Shown one piece after another: positions 1 to 7,022 of a stretch of DNA of 64,000 nt. The position numbers were made by a program, and so were the translations under genes. The first letter of the stretch is position 1, and every line of letters begins with the position of its first letter. The notes under the pieces were generated by a model. That model made no database searches. It was not told the DNA's origin and saw nothing but the letters and a program-made list of their open reading frames with translations. This DNA is from CBFDBF01 sp050293315 (GTDB taxonomy: Bacteria; Pseudomonadota; Gammaproteobacteria; Chromatiales; Chromatiaceae). Where the stretch lies: positions 1 through 64,000 of the forward strand of contig JBNKMS010000005.1 of assembly GCA_050293315.1 (NCBI GenBank), in the 5' to 3' direction.

Positions 1-27
1 TGAACCTACCCCGAAATAATTGACACC
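1..27 (+). repeat. IS left terminal inverted repeat
   Basis: Imperfect match to the right end of the same element. The CCCC block and the inner ATTGACACC are conserved. Confidence 0.85.
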
Positions 28-59
28 TCGTTTTAGTTGGATAGTAGACGAGGTGAGAA

Positions 60-368
60 ATGAAAAAGGGAAAACACACATTCTATAATTATCAGTTCAA
101 ACATACGGCGGTCAGCGTGGCAAATCATCCGTATATACAAACGCAGGATGTGGCGGATGCGCTGGGTATACATCCTTTCATGCTGTCGCGGTGGAAAAAA
201 CAACTGAGGGATGGTGTATTGGAAAATAACGATCAGGAAGCGCGCTCCAGAGACGAACTGCTCAAAGCCAAGGAAAAGATCAAGAAGTTAGAGCGCGAAC
301 TCAAGCGAGTGCGGGAGGAAAACGCGGTTCTCAAGAAGGCCGAAAGGATTTTCCCCGGAAAAAAGTAG
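60..368 (+). CDS. IS3-family transposase OrfA (helix-turn-helix subunit)
   Basis: OrfA supplies the DNA-binding part of the IS3-family transposase and, by frameshifting, the N-terminus of the OrfAB fusion. The 102-residue protein opens with the family pattern YNYQFKHTAVSVA, followed by a predicted helix-turn-helix around residues 25-50 (TQDVADALGIHPFMLSRW). Residues 60-95 form a Lys/Glu-rich helix suited to leucine-zipper dimerisation. An SD-like AGGTGAG lies just before the ATG. The frame ends in an AAAAAAG tract followed at once by TAG, the usual arrangement for programmed -1 slippage into orfB. Confidence 0.93.
   Translation: MKKGKHTFYNYQFKHTAVSVANHPYIQTQDVADALGIHPFMLSRWKKQLRDGVLENNDQEARSRDELLKAKEKIKKLERELKRVREENAVLKKAERIFPGKK
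359..365 (+). other. A6G slippery heptamer for -1 frameshift
   Basis: AAAAAAG sits directly before the orfA stop codon. A -1 shift here continues into a frame reading KVDSFRFIHAHRKRSS and then LLCRKLGVTRAGYYAW, which is the normal start of IS3-family OrfB. OrfB is therefore probably made mostly as an OrfAB fusion. Confidence 0.8.
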
Positions 369-436
369 ATAGCTTCCGTTTTATCCATGCGCACAGAAAG
401 CGCAGCTCCATAGCGCTCCTGTGTCGCAAGCTCGGC

Positions 437-1222
437 GTGACCAGGGCTGGCTACTATGCATGGGTAAAACGGGAGAAGAGCCGGCGAACATTGGATAATG
501 AGTCCCTGCTGGAGCAGATCCAGGAAGTGCATGAGGAAAGCCGTCAGACCTATGGATATCCAAGAGTGCATGCGGCACTGAAACAGCAGGGGATCGTCTG
601 CGGGCGGCACCGGGTTGCCCGGATCATGCGGGAAAACGGCATTATGGGAAAGAAGGCCCGGCGTTTTAAGCGGCACGCGCATCGGCATCAGCGCATGTGG
701 GACAGCAAAAATCTGCTATTGAGCCGCGAGGAGGTAACGGCCAGGAATCAGGTCTGGGTAGGGGATATTACCTTTATTCGGGTTGGCAGGCGGTGGAGCT
801 ACCTGAGCGTGGTCATGGATCTTTACAGCCGGGAGATTATCGGCTGGGCATTTGATAAAAACAGATCGGCCGAACTGGTGCGAGAATCCCTTCTAATGGC
901 AGTGCAGGGTAACCCGGTTGAGGATGGCCTGATATTCCATTCGGACCAGGGTTCGGAGTACGCGTCACGGATTTACATGGAGGCGCTGGCGGAAAGGGGC
1001 ATCCGGATCAGTATGAGCCGAAAAGGGCACTGCTGGGACAATGCGCATATGGAATCATTCTTTCAGAGCCTGAAGACGGAGATGGTATATTTTAACCACT
1101 TCAGGACGCTGGAAGAGGCAACCGCATATATTATGGACTACATTCATTTCTATAATTATGAGCGACTGCATTCCGGGATTGGCTATGATTTTCCTGCCAG
1201 ATACCAAAGGATGGCGGCATAA
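437..1222 (+). CDS. IS3-family transposase OrfB (DDE integrase catalytic subunit)
   Basis: Catalytic part of the IS3-family transposase, with an RNase H-like rve fold. The DDE residues are in their family contexts: Asp in VWVGDITFI, Asp in FHSDQGSEY and Glu in AHMESFFQSLKTE, with the C-terminal YNYERLHSGIGY also typical. Residues 25-80 match the HTH_21 region (YGYPRVHAALKQQGI). The boundary given starts at an in-frame GTG, but homologous residues extend upstream to the slippery site, so the functional product is most likely the frameshift fusion with OrfA. The frame is uninterrupted and ends just before the right inverted repeat. Confidence 0.93.
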   Translation: MTRAGYYAWVKREKSRRTLDNESLLEQIQEVHEESRQTYGYPRVHAALKQQGIVCGRHRVARIMRENGIMGKKARRFKRHAHRHQRMWDSKNLLLSREEVTARNQVWVGDITFIRVGRRWSYLSVVMDLYSREIIGWAFDKNRSAELVRESLLMAVQGNPVEDGLIFHSDQGSEYASRIYMEALAERGIRISMSRKGHCWDNAHMESFFQSLKTEMVYFNHFRTLEEATAYIMDYIHFYNYERLHSGIGYDFPARYQRMAA

Positions 1223-1224
1223 TG

Positions 1225-1251
1225 GGTGTCAATTTTATTGGGGTAAGGTCA
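1225..1251 (-). repeat. IS right terminal inverted repeat
   Basis: Reverse complement starts TGACCTTACCCC and ends ATTGACACC, pairing with the left end. It begins just after the orfB stop codon. Confidence 0.85.
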
Positions 1252-1267
1252 GACGCTCGTTTCACTC

Positions 1268-1292
1268 GCGCCCCTGTGTTATGACGTTATGT
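1268..1292 (+). other. attC-like 3' half-site (integron cassette border)
   Basis: The sequence GCGCCCCTGTGTTATGACGTTATG ends in GTTATGT, close to the attC R' core GTTRRRY, and the CGCCCC block then GTT resembles the 3' half of gammaproteobacterial attC sites. Nearly the same pattern recurs at 47040-47064. The 5' half is not visible because the IS ends 16 bp upstream, so the IS may have inserted into the site. A signal-peptide gene starts 28 nt downstream. Identification is by eye. Confidence 0.45.
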
Positions 1293-1320
1293 GTAAGGGC
1301 GCCAAGAATGAGGTACTACT

Positions 1321-1896
1321 ATGCAATTTACAAGACTTAATATAAGTTCATTAATAGGATTGGCAAGCATCCTGTTCAGTAATCCTATTTGCGCCGAAAC
1401 ATGGATACTGAAAGAAAAGTGGGATAGTGGCCCAAATGCACCAGACTCATGCAGACAGATTGTTGAAAGTGAAATACCGTTTCAAGTTCTTGATTCATTT
1501 CCAGGCCCGATACATGGCAAGGGACTACGGTATTATTCAGGAGGATGTAATACTGCTGGATTGGTCGAACAGTTAGAGTTAACAGGGAATATTAATGAAA
1601 GCGGTCAATTATCATTGCTTATAACATGGACTAATAATTATTCTGGCATCAATATTGATATTGGTCCACTTGACATGCCACTAAAAAATGGCGCTGAAGT
1701 AATAGCAGGTACTCGCGCTCACGATACATCCTGGATGGAATGGACATTGCATGGCAGGGAGGAGGAAGCAAGGGAAGAGAAAGCAAGGGAGGAGGAAGCA
1801 AGGGAAGAGGAAGCAAGGGAAGAGGAAGCAAGGGGGGAGGAAGCAAGGGAGGAGGAAGCAAGGGAAGAGGAATCAAGAAACAAGGGGACTGAGTGA
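1321..1896 (+). CDS. Secreted protein of unknown function with (EEEAR)n tail
   Basis: Not recognised. The 191-residue product starts with a likely Sec signal peptide (residues 1-25, cleavage near ICA-ET), so it is probably periplasmic or exported. The middle (26-145) holds two Cys residues (DSCRQ and GGCNT) that could form a disulfide. The C-terminus is eight copies of a five-residue acidic/basic unit (EEEAR and variants) encoded by a 15-bp tandem repeat, then SRNKGTE. The upstream sequence AATGAGGTACTACT gives a weak SD. It lies between an attC-like half-site and another secreted hypothetical protein, and its A+T-rich coding sequence differs from the core genes, suggesting acquired DNA. Confidence 0.7.
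   Translation: MQFTRLNISSLIGLASILFSNPICAETWILKEKWDSGPNAPDSCRQIVESEIPFQVLDSFPGPIHGKGLRYYSGGCNTAGLVEQLELTGNINESGQLSLLITWTNNYSGINIDIGPLDMPLKNGAEVIAGTRAHDTSWMEWTLHGREEEAREEKAREEEAREEEAREEEARGEEAREEEAREEESRNKGTE
1759..1878 (+). repeat. 15-bp coding minisatellite, 8 units
   Basis: Eight consecutive 15-bp units of the type GAGGAGGAAGCAAGG encode EEEAR, EEKAR, GEEAR and EEESR. Because the unit is a multiple of three, gain or loss of a copy would lengthen or shorten the tail without shifting the frame. The repeat also keeps several other frames open on both strands; those are artefacts. Confidence 0.9.
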
Positions 1897-2059
1897 ACCT
1901 CCCCTATTTTTCCAGATACTGAAAAACACACCTTATGCAACCACCTGTCCACCTGGAACAGGCTTTGGAGGGTTGGCGGAACATTACAATTATAATATTG
2001 TCCAACGGTTGGCTGGCATCTGCTACAGGCAGGGGTGTATAACAAACAGGAGAGCGTAA

Positions 2060-3070
2060 ATGAAAATAAAAGGGACATACTCGCATACTAACTCCCAAAC
2101 AGAGCATCCAGCTGAATTCTATAGAATCATTAAAAAAATGCCTCAGGTCGTCACTCGCCACACTCTATTATCACGGGTGACCTCCATGCTCCACATATCC
2201 CGCTCTCTCTGCGCTTTTGTGGTGCTATGCATCTTGATTGCTCCTTCTGCATTGGCCGCCCCCTCTGTAGATAGTAAAGGCTTCTATTCTGGAAAAACTC
2301 CACCACCTGTGCCTATTCAAAATATAGATATTAGTAAAAGTTCTCAAGCATCAGCAGCCTTAAATAATTTTTTAAAATGCGCAGATACCCAGGCCTGCTG
2401 GATTGCATACTATGATGAAATAAATACGGCGTTATCCAATAGAGTAGGTATATACGTCCACGGCTTACATGGTCCGCTCTGGGATCCTTGTTACACTATT
2501 AAACACAATCTTCAGCCAGGCAGCATGTCCTGCCATGCTATCGCCTTCGAATTCAAAGCCGATAAAGTAGTGAGTTATAAAACGCGCGGCAGCTCCCATC
2601 ATAGCAAGTGCGATGTTCGCATATCAGATTACAAAGGTGTTGCCGTCCTTACGTATGAAGATATATCCAAGGAATTTTCTATTAGGGGTTTTGTACCACA
2701 AGAATTCGTCTCCTTCTATAATTGCCACGATCGTCGCCACGAGCCTGGCGAGGACTTTGTAGCAGATTGTGGCAAGGATGCTGATGGAGCTATATCATTT
2801 GAAATTAAATACAATAAGGACTTTCATAGTGCACTGTCATTGTTAACCATCGATATTCCAGAACCAGCTACCTGTAACGGAAACTATGATTACCCTAGTG
2901 TCGACCCTCCCAATTTTCCCGATGATCTCCACGTGTTTATTAACCCTGAAGTGATAAAAAGAGGACTCCATAGTGGAAAATCGGTTGGCGATAGCATCTT
3001 GCATGATAGGAGCGAACCGCCACATCTTTTTGAAGAAAATAAAGGTTATTTCTCTATTATATTCAAATAG
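2060..3070 (+). CDS. Hypothetical exported protein
   Basis: Not recognised. The first ATG has a good SD (AGGAGAG, 8 nt upstream) and gives 336 residues. A typical signal peptide (LCAFVVLCILIAPSALAA) begins only near residue 50, so the real start may be the ATG at 2186. The mature part has several Cys residues (KCADTQACW, DPCY, MSCHA, KCDVR, YNCHD, ADCGK), consistent with a disulfide-bonded periplasmic protein. No catalytic motif was found. The gene lies downstream of the EEEAR-tailed secreted protein in an A+T-rich accessory stretch and ends just before a 16-bp inverted repeat. Confidence 0.65.
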   Translation: MKIKGTYSHTNSQTEHPAEFYRIIKKMPQVVTRHTLLSRVTSMLHISRSLCAFVVLCILIAPSALAAPSVDSKGFYSGKTPPPVPIQNIDISKSSQASAALNNFLKCADTQACWIAYYDEINTALSNRVGIYVHGLHGPLWDPCYTIKHNLQPGSMSCHAIAFEFKADKVVSYKTRGSSHHSKCDVRISDYKGVAVLTYEDISKEFSIRGFVPQEFVSFYNCHDRRHEPGEDFVADCGKDADGAISFEIKYNKDFHSALSLLTIDIPEPATCNGNYDYPSVDPPNFPDDLHVFINPEVIKRGLHSGKSVGDSILHDRSEPPHLFEENKGYFSIIFK

Positions 3071-3080
3071 ACGATTACAA

Positions 3081-3130
3081 GGACAGTATACCTATTTCTG
3101 TCTATCTCCTGATCAATAGGTATACTATCC
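3081..3130. repeat. Inverted repeat, 16-bp arms
   Basis: Arms GGACAGTATACCTATT and AATAGGTATACTATCC match at 15 of 16 positions (the inner 12 perfectly) around an 18-nt loop. It lies between the exported hypothetical gene and the epimerase remnant. There is no T-tract, so it could be a weak terminator, an operator or the scar of a small mobile element. Confidence 0.7.
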
Positions 3131-3161
3131 CCAGATACTGCAGATACCTGGAGATGAAATA

Positions 3162-3620
3162 ATGGTAATTGCGCTCACAGGTGCTACCGGGGTTCTTGGC
3201 GGGAGACTGCTGGAATTTCTGCTGAGAGAGGGGCATCTGGTGAAATGCCTAGTTCGCAATGAGAGCAGGGCTCAGCATTTGCAGAACAATAAGCAAATTG
3301 AGCTTGTCCATGGCGATCTTCTTGATGTGGATAGCTTAAAGGAACTGGTTCGTGATACGGTCACTTGCTATCATCTTGCAGCCCAGGTCAGTCTTTCTCA
3401 AACCGAGACATACAACGAAGTCAACATCACCGGTACGACAAATCTCTGCCATGCCATCTCCACGGCAAATCCGCAGTGTCGTCTGATCTATGCGTCCACC
3501 ATTTCAGCTTTGCGAGTAAGGCCGCTGTTGCAGTTTTTGAGGAGCACCGAGTATGCTCTAAGCAAAAGAAAAGCCGAACTGGCGCTGGAGAAGTGTGCCC
3601 GGAAAACGGGGTCAGTGTAA
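3162..3620 (+). pseudogene. Truncated NAD-dependent epimerase/dehydratase (extended SDR), N-terminal part only
   Basis: The 152 residues cover the Rossmann half of an extended short-chain dehydrogenase. The nucleotide-binding motif is TGATGVLGGRLLEFLL, followed by HGDLLDVDSL, a YHLAAQVSLSQTETYNEVN segment and STISALR. YALSKRKAELALEKCARKTG carries the YxxxK catalytic pair. Such enzymes are usually over 300 residues, but this frame stops right after the active-site helix and the substrate-binding half is absent. An SD (GGAGATGAAATA) precedes the ATG. The likeliest reading is a gene cut by rearrangement; a short functional protein is less likely. Confidence 0.75.
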
Positions 3621-3644
3621 AAACTTAAAATGATAGGGGTGAGA

Positions 3645-4127
3645 ATGCACCACAGAACAATATTAACATTGATGATCATATTTGCAGGCACGCAATGCCT
3701 TGCAGCCGAGGCTGTCGATACCAGCACACAACTTAATGTTACTTGCCCTGCCCAGAAACTGGGCCCACTCATCGATAACTATTATCACGAGTGCCACAGT
3801 GGGATGGTCAAAGCTGAAGACAATAGCTGTGAGAGGTTTGTGGGTACATTTAAGGAGTTGATGCCGGAGTACGACTGTGCGCGCACAACAGATATGTCCG
3901 TAGCCGAAACGCACACTGTCCCGGCTATCTGGCTATTAGGTCCCGGACAGTTCGCAGATTACCATACCCTCGTACATGACCTGGTGTTCAATAAGATGTA
4001 TTCCACCCCTGTGTACTCAAAGGCACGAAAGGAGGCTGCAGCCCTGTTCTTTAGTGAAGAATTTAAGAGGGTTGTAGATGCCGCAGGCGAAGAGTATGCA
4101 GATGAATGGGAAGCGCACGAAAAATAG
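3645..4127 (+). CDS. Hypothetical periplasmic protein
   Basis: Not recognised. The chosen ATG has GGGGTGAG just upstream and gives a product of about 160 residues. Its signal peptide (MHHRTILTLMIIFAGTQCLA, cleavage near LAAEA) predicts export. The mature chain has Cys residues in NVTCPAQ, YHECHSG, NSCERF and YDCARTT, enough for two disulfides, and a charged C-terminal helix (EEFKRVVDAAGEEYADEWE). It abuts the epimerase remnant and is followed by a clear hairpin, so it is probably a monocistronic unit. Confidence 0.65.
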   Translation: MHHRTILTLMIIFAGTQCLAAEAVDTSTQLNVTCPAQKLGPLIDNYYHECHSGMVKAEDNSCERFVGTFKELMPEYDCARTTDMSVAETHTVPAIWLLGPGQFADYHTLVHDLVFNKMYSTPVYSKARKEAAALFFSEEFKRVVDAAGEEYADEWEAHEK

Positions 4128-4142
4128 TATGGAAGAGTATAG

Positions 4143-4185
4143 AAAGGGGACGGGATGGATATTAAATAATCCATCCGCCCCCTTT
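4143..4185 (+). terminator. Putative rho-independent terminator
   Basis: A long stem pairs AAAGGGGaCGGgATGGAT with ATCCATCCGcCCCCTTT and is followed by GCTTTG. It sits 16 nt after the stop codon of the periplasmic hypothetical gene. The T-tract is short. Confidence 0.6.
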
Positions 4186-4244
4186 GCTTTGCAATCGGCC
4201 ACCACTAAGTGCACAGCCGGCTAAAGATGTTTGTCTGATAATGA

Positions 4245-5510
4245 CTACCCAAAACAGTCATTAAACAGATTGTTAGCCCATATAAACATCTGTTTGTGGC
4301 CTTTTCTGCTCCATCCTCCTGATGCCCCCATGTGAGTCAGCTGCATCTGTTGCGAGCCGCTGTTATAGGCGAAGTTTGCCGTTAGCCAGGATGCCTGGCT
4401 ACGCGATATTGGACTATAGCAGGCTGAGTTGGTTGTCAGATTTTCAAGGCGCTCTTGTGAGTCTGTAGGCAGCCCTGCAAGTGAACGTAGAATTGCATCA
4501 GCGCATATTTTTGCCTGGGCATTTGCCATGTGAGCTGATTTAGGTTGTGTAGTATTTTGGGAGTCACCAATCACATGTACACCGGCAAAGTTTGAAAGGG
4601 TGGATTCGTAAGTAGTCGGATCAACTGGCGCCCAGTTATCACCCGCAGTTAGTCCTGATTGGCGAACAAAGTCAGTAGCCCTATTCTCTGGAATTATATT
4701 CAGGACATCGCCTTGGAAATCTCCCGCACTAGTCCAGACTCTGCCAGACGATGAATACACACCGAGCAACTCTGCATCAGGTACGTATTGAAGAACATTC
4801 CCATATAGCCCACTGAACGCACGTGAAAATGTCTCAGCTTCTGCCTGTATGCTGGAATTTGCATCCAGCACTATCACACTGGGTGAATCTACAGAGGTAA
4901 CTCCCATGCTCAACATATGATTTGCAACCAAACAAGCGCGCTCATAAGGCCCCGGTGGGCAGCGATAAGGTGCTTTTGGAATGGTCATGATAAAAGTTGA
5001 ATTGGGCTTCATTGCATTAATCTTGTTTGCTAACAGCGTAGTTTGATCTCCTGCAATCCAGGCATGGGGACTTATACGCTCATCAAAAGCACCCGGTTTA
5101 TTAAAGCCGATACCTGTTGCCACAACCACTCTGTCGTATGCCTGCAAGCTACCAGTTGAGAGGCGAACTTGAGTACCCTGTATTTCCACAGCTTTATCTT
5201 GAATCACTGTTACCCCATATTTTGATTCAAGATTGGAGTAAGGCATTTGCAAATCTGTTAACGGTAACTGTGTGTTTAGCACCATGTTACTTAACACGCA
5301 TGAGGTATGATGTGGGTTTGGGTCTACCATAGTTACGTCTACACCATAATTGCTCCATAGACGTAGGTATTTGGATACGGTAGCACCGGCAAAGCCACCA
5401 CCAATAACAAGGACATGAGGCCTGGATGCGGCACTGATAATACCTGGAAAACCTGCTATGGCCAGACCTGACGCTGTAGCTTTAATAAAATGTCTACGAT
5501 TAATATTCAT
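4245..5510 (-). CDS. fccB: Flavocytochrome c / sulfide dehydrogenase, flavoprotein subunit
   Basis: FAD-dependent sulfide:cytochrome c oxidoreductase subunit that oxidises sulfide in the periplasm and passes electrons to its cytochrome partner. The 421-residue protein starts with a twin-arginine signal (NRRHFIKATASGLAIAG). The FAD Rossmann motif follows (VLVIGGGFAGATVSKYL, residues 34-50). Both redox Cys regions of the family are present: YRCPPGPYERACL near residue 185 and NSACYSPIS near the C-terminus. The upstream fccA gene lies 58 bp away on the same strand, so the two form an operon. An 8-bp perfect inverted repeat (TAATGACT/AGTCATTA, 4239-4263) overlaps the stop codon and may help end transcription. 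Confidence 0.9.
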   Translation of the reverse strand: MNINRRHFIKATASGLAIAGFPGIISAASRPHVLVIGGGFAGATVSKYLRLWSNYGVDVTMVDPNPHHTSCVLSNMVLNTQLPLTDLQMPYSNLESKYGVTVIQDKAVEIQGTQVRLSTGSLQAYDRVVVATGIGFNKPGAFDERISPHAWIAGDQTTLLANKINAMKPNSTFIMTIPKAPYRCPPGPYERACLVANHMLSMGVTSVDSPSVIVLDANSSIQAEAETFSRAFSGLYGNVLQYVPDAELLGVYSSSGRVWTSAGDFQGDVLNIIPENRATDFVRQSGLTAGDNWAPVDPTTYESTLSNFAGVHVIGDSQNTTQPKSAHMANAQAKICADAILRSLAGLPTDSQERLENLTTNSACYSPISRSQASWLTANFAYNSGSQQMQLTHMGASGGWSRKGHKQMFIWANNLFNDCFG

Positions 5511-5568
5511 GAATTCAGACTCCGCTTTTGCTTAGATTAGGGATATGCCAACTAGGGATGGTGTACCT

Positions 5569-6018
5569 TCAATCATCCCCTCTATCTCTATCTCTCTTCC
5601 TATCTCTTTTCTTGTCTCTATCTCTATGTCTATCTCTTTTTTTCTTTTCACCCTCAGAGTTTGAATCACCAGAAGAGCCAGAACCACCAGACCCATTACC
5701 AGAATTACCAGACTCACTAATTGTGCCGTAGTATGCGGCTATGCGACGGATCTGGTCTTCCGTATAGCCTAGCGCCTGATGATCCATAATGTCATCAGGT
5801 CTGTCTTCTCTACGCATCTCCATAACTTCTTCATACAGATCGTTTTCTCCAGCAAGCGAATCAATGTCTCCTACAGCACGCCCATAAGTGCCATGACATT
5901 GTGCGCACTGGGAGGCAAGCAAACGATTGATAGTCATGTCTTCAGCTAATGCAACTGAAGTTGTTGAGATAATGCCAAGCATAATCAACGGCATTCGTCG
6001 GTTGGTTAAGTATTGCAT
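5569..6018 (-). CDS. fccA: Flavocytochrome c cytochrome subunit, monoheme, with repetitive charged tail
   Basis: Probable periplasmic c-type cytochrome that accepts electrons from FccB. It has a signal peptide (PLIMLGIISTTSVALAED) and one heme site, CAQCH, near residue 39. The region to about residue 105 (GENDLYEEVMEMRREDRPD, YTEDQIRRIAAYY) matches the single c-domain found in sulfide dehydrogenase cytochrome subunits. Diheme FccA is longer, so this is a one-heme form. The last 40 residues are unusual: a Gly/Ser linker (GNSGNGSGGSGSSG) followed by a Lys/Arg/Asp repeat (RDRHRDRDKKRDRKRDRD). A strong SD (GAGGAGATGAT) precedes the ATG. Confidence 0.82.
   Translation of the reverse strand: MQYLTNRRMPLIMLGIISTTSVALAEDMTINRLLASQCAQCHGTYGRAVGDIDSLAGENDLYEEVMEMRREDRPDDIMDHQALGYTEDQIRRIAAYYGTISESGNSGNGSGGSGSSGDSNSEGEKKKRDRHRDRDKKRDRKRDRDRGDD
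5573..5644 (-). repeat. Low-complexity repeat encoding the FccA Arg/Asp tail
   Basis: On the + strand this is a run of CTCTAT/CTATCT-type hexamers interspersed with CTTTT. On the coding strand it encodes alternating Arg-Asp/Lys. In-frame slippage would alter tail length. Confidence 0.75.
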
Positions 6019-6344
6019 ATCATCTCCTCTCTCTTTGTGTGGTTAATCTTGTTATTGTTTCAGTACACACATTTATTTATTAACGATTACGGAACAAGCT
6101 GTAAAAGCTGATGATGAGACTTCGTTCAAAACTGTTGGTAATAGAAAATTACAAAACGTGATAGATGTCATGCAATGATGACTTGTGACTATTTGTTTTT
6201 ATTAAGATTAACTTGCTAGCACTATGGTTTTTTACGTGTAAAAACAGCGCTGGAAGTGAGGATATATTTTGCGTGGAAATTAAAAAGCCACCCAAATGCT
6301 GGATAGCTTTTACAATAATTAATCCAAATAACGATTCTTATTTA
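6019..6344. other. A+T-rich intergenic region upstream of fccAB
   Basis: About 325 bp with no convincing open frame or RNA gene. It must hold the fccAB promoter and probably the 3' end signals of the divergent-side gene. No regulator site could be named with confidence. Confidence 0.5.
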
Positions 6345-6821
6345 TTACTGTTGGACTGTTGTTTTGTTTAATCTTGCAAACTCATTTGCATAGTCGGGGT
6401 TGGAAAATCTGAATTCATACATACCATCTTGAAACTCAAATTCGAATGGTGGGGCATTCGTTAGCTGCCACATAATAGGGAATAGCAAAATAGTAATTAA
6501 TACCCCTATCATTGTCCATTTACTCCACTCGTAGTAAATAGTGAATGCCAAAACGATTATCGCAATAATCAATATGATTATAGTTCTTAGAAAAATACTA
6601 CTTTTCAATTCAGCTCCGCAGCTTTGGTGTGCAGGGACCTCTATCTTTTTCCCCATTCTGAATTGCCAAACCCATAAACCGTAGTATCCCACTGGATTGC
6701 CATGCATTAGGATAGTAGTGCCGGCGGTCGCTTGATCGCAAACAACGCATCGGTTAGGAAATCTGATCTCCTTTCCATAAGGAATCTCCACGTAGTAGCC
6801 AGCTGATTGATGCCAGTCCAT
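6345..6821 (-). CDS. Hypothetical membrane protein with N-terminal CxxC
   Basis: Not recognised. The 158-residue product has a short N-terminal soluble segment with a possible metal-binding pair (NRCVVCDQ) around residue 25. Two adjacent membrane helices follow at about 78-98 (IIILIIAIIVLAFTIYY) and 102-120 (MIGVLITILLFPIMW). The acidic/aromatic C-terminus (FEFEFQDGMYEFRFSNPDY) would lie on the same side as the N-terminus. It stands alone between fccAB and the DAHP synthase gene and is richer in A+T than the genes that follow, suggesting accessory DNA. Confidence 0.65.
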   Translation of the reverse strand: MDWHQSAGYYVEIPYGKEIRFPNRCVVCDQATAGTTILMHGNPVGYYGLWVWQFRMGKKIEVPAHQSCGAELKSSIFLRTIIILIIAIIVLAFTIYYEWSKWTMIGVLITILLFPIMWQLTNAPPFEFEFQDGMYEFRFSNPDYANEFARLNKTTVQQ

Positions 6822-6966
6822 ATATTTCCTTCAATCGTAACCACACAATAAACACAGTAAGTGACAAAAGCATGGTCATGGCGTAAAAGTGACGGAGTGA
6901 ACCACCCCGATAATCGTAAGCACCATACGGCGCAATGCCCGTTGGTTATTGCGCCCTACATCCTGG

Positions 6967-6989
6967 ATCCCGCGGTCAAGCCGCGGGAT
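6967..6989. repeat. Palindromic GC-rich hairpin, REP-like
   Basis: ATCCCGCGG-tcaag-CCGCGGGAT is a perfect 9-bp stem with a 5-nt loop, flanked by CCTGG and GACAA. Sequences of this type are dispersed in many bacterial genomes. It lies 33 bp past the end of the DAHP synthase gene and could stabilise or end that transcript. Confidence 0.7.
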
Positions 6990-7022
6990 GACAATGTGTC
7001 TTTTGTGGAATGACGAGATTAA

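Larger units (their letters stand above)
1..1251 (+). mobile_element. IS3-family insertion sequence, apparently complete
   Basis: The element carries two overlapping-frame transposase genes (orfA, orfB) between imperfect terminal inverted repeats. The left end begins TGAACCTACCCC and the right end, read inward, begins TGACCTTACCCC; the two match at 22 of about 27 positions, ending in a shared ATTGACACC. The layout (HTH OrfA, DDE OrfB, A6G slippery site) is that of the IS3 family, probably the IS3 subgroup. The left flank is outside the window, so a target-site duplication cannot be checked. Base 1 of the window coincides with the IS terminus, which may reflect a contig break at a repeated element. 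Both frames are intact, so it may still be active. Confidence 0.93.

Noticed and set aside
1649..2078. Several open frames on both strands over the EEEAR repeat, including Ser/Leu- and Arg/Lys-rich ones
   Set aside because: They are open because the 15-bp repeat lacks stop codons in other frames; only the frame with a signal peptide is credible.
5528..5731. Plus-strand Leu/Ser-rich frame resembling a membrane protein
   Set aside because: Antisense reading of the FccA charged-tail repeat.
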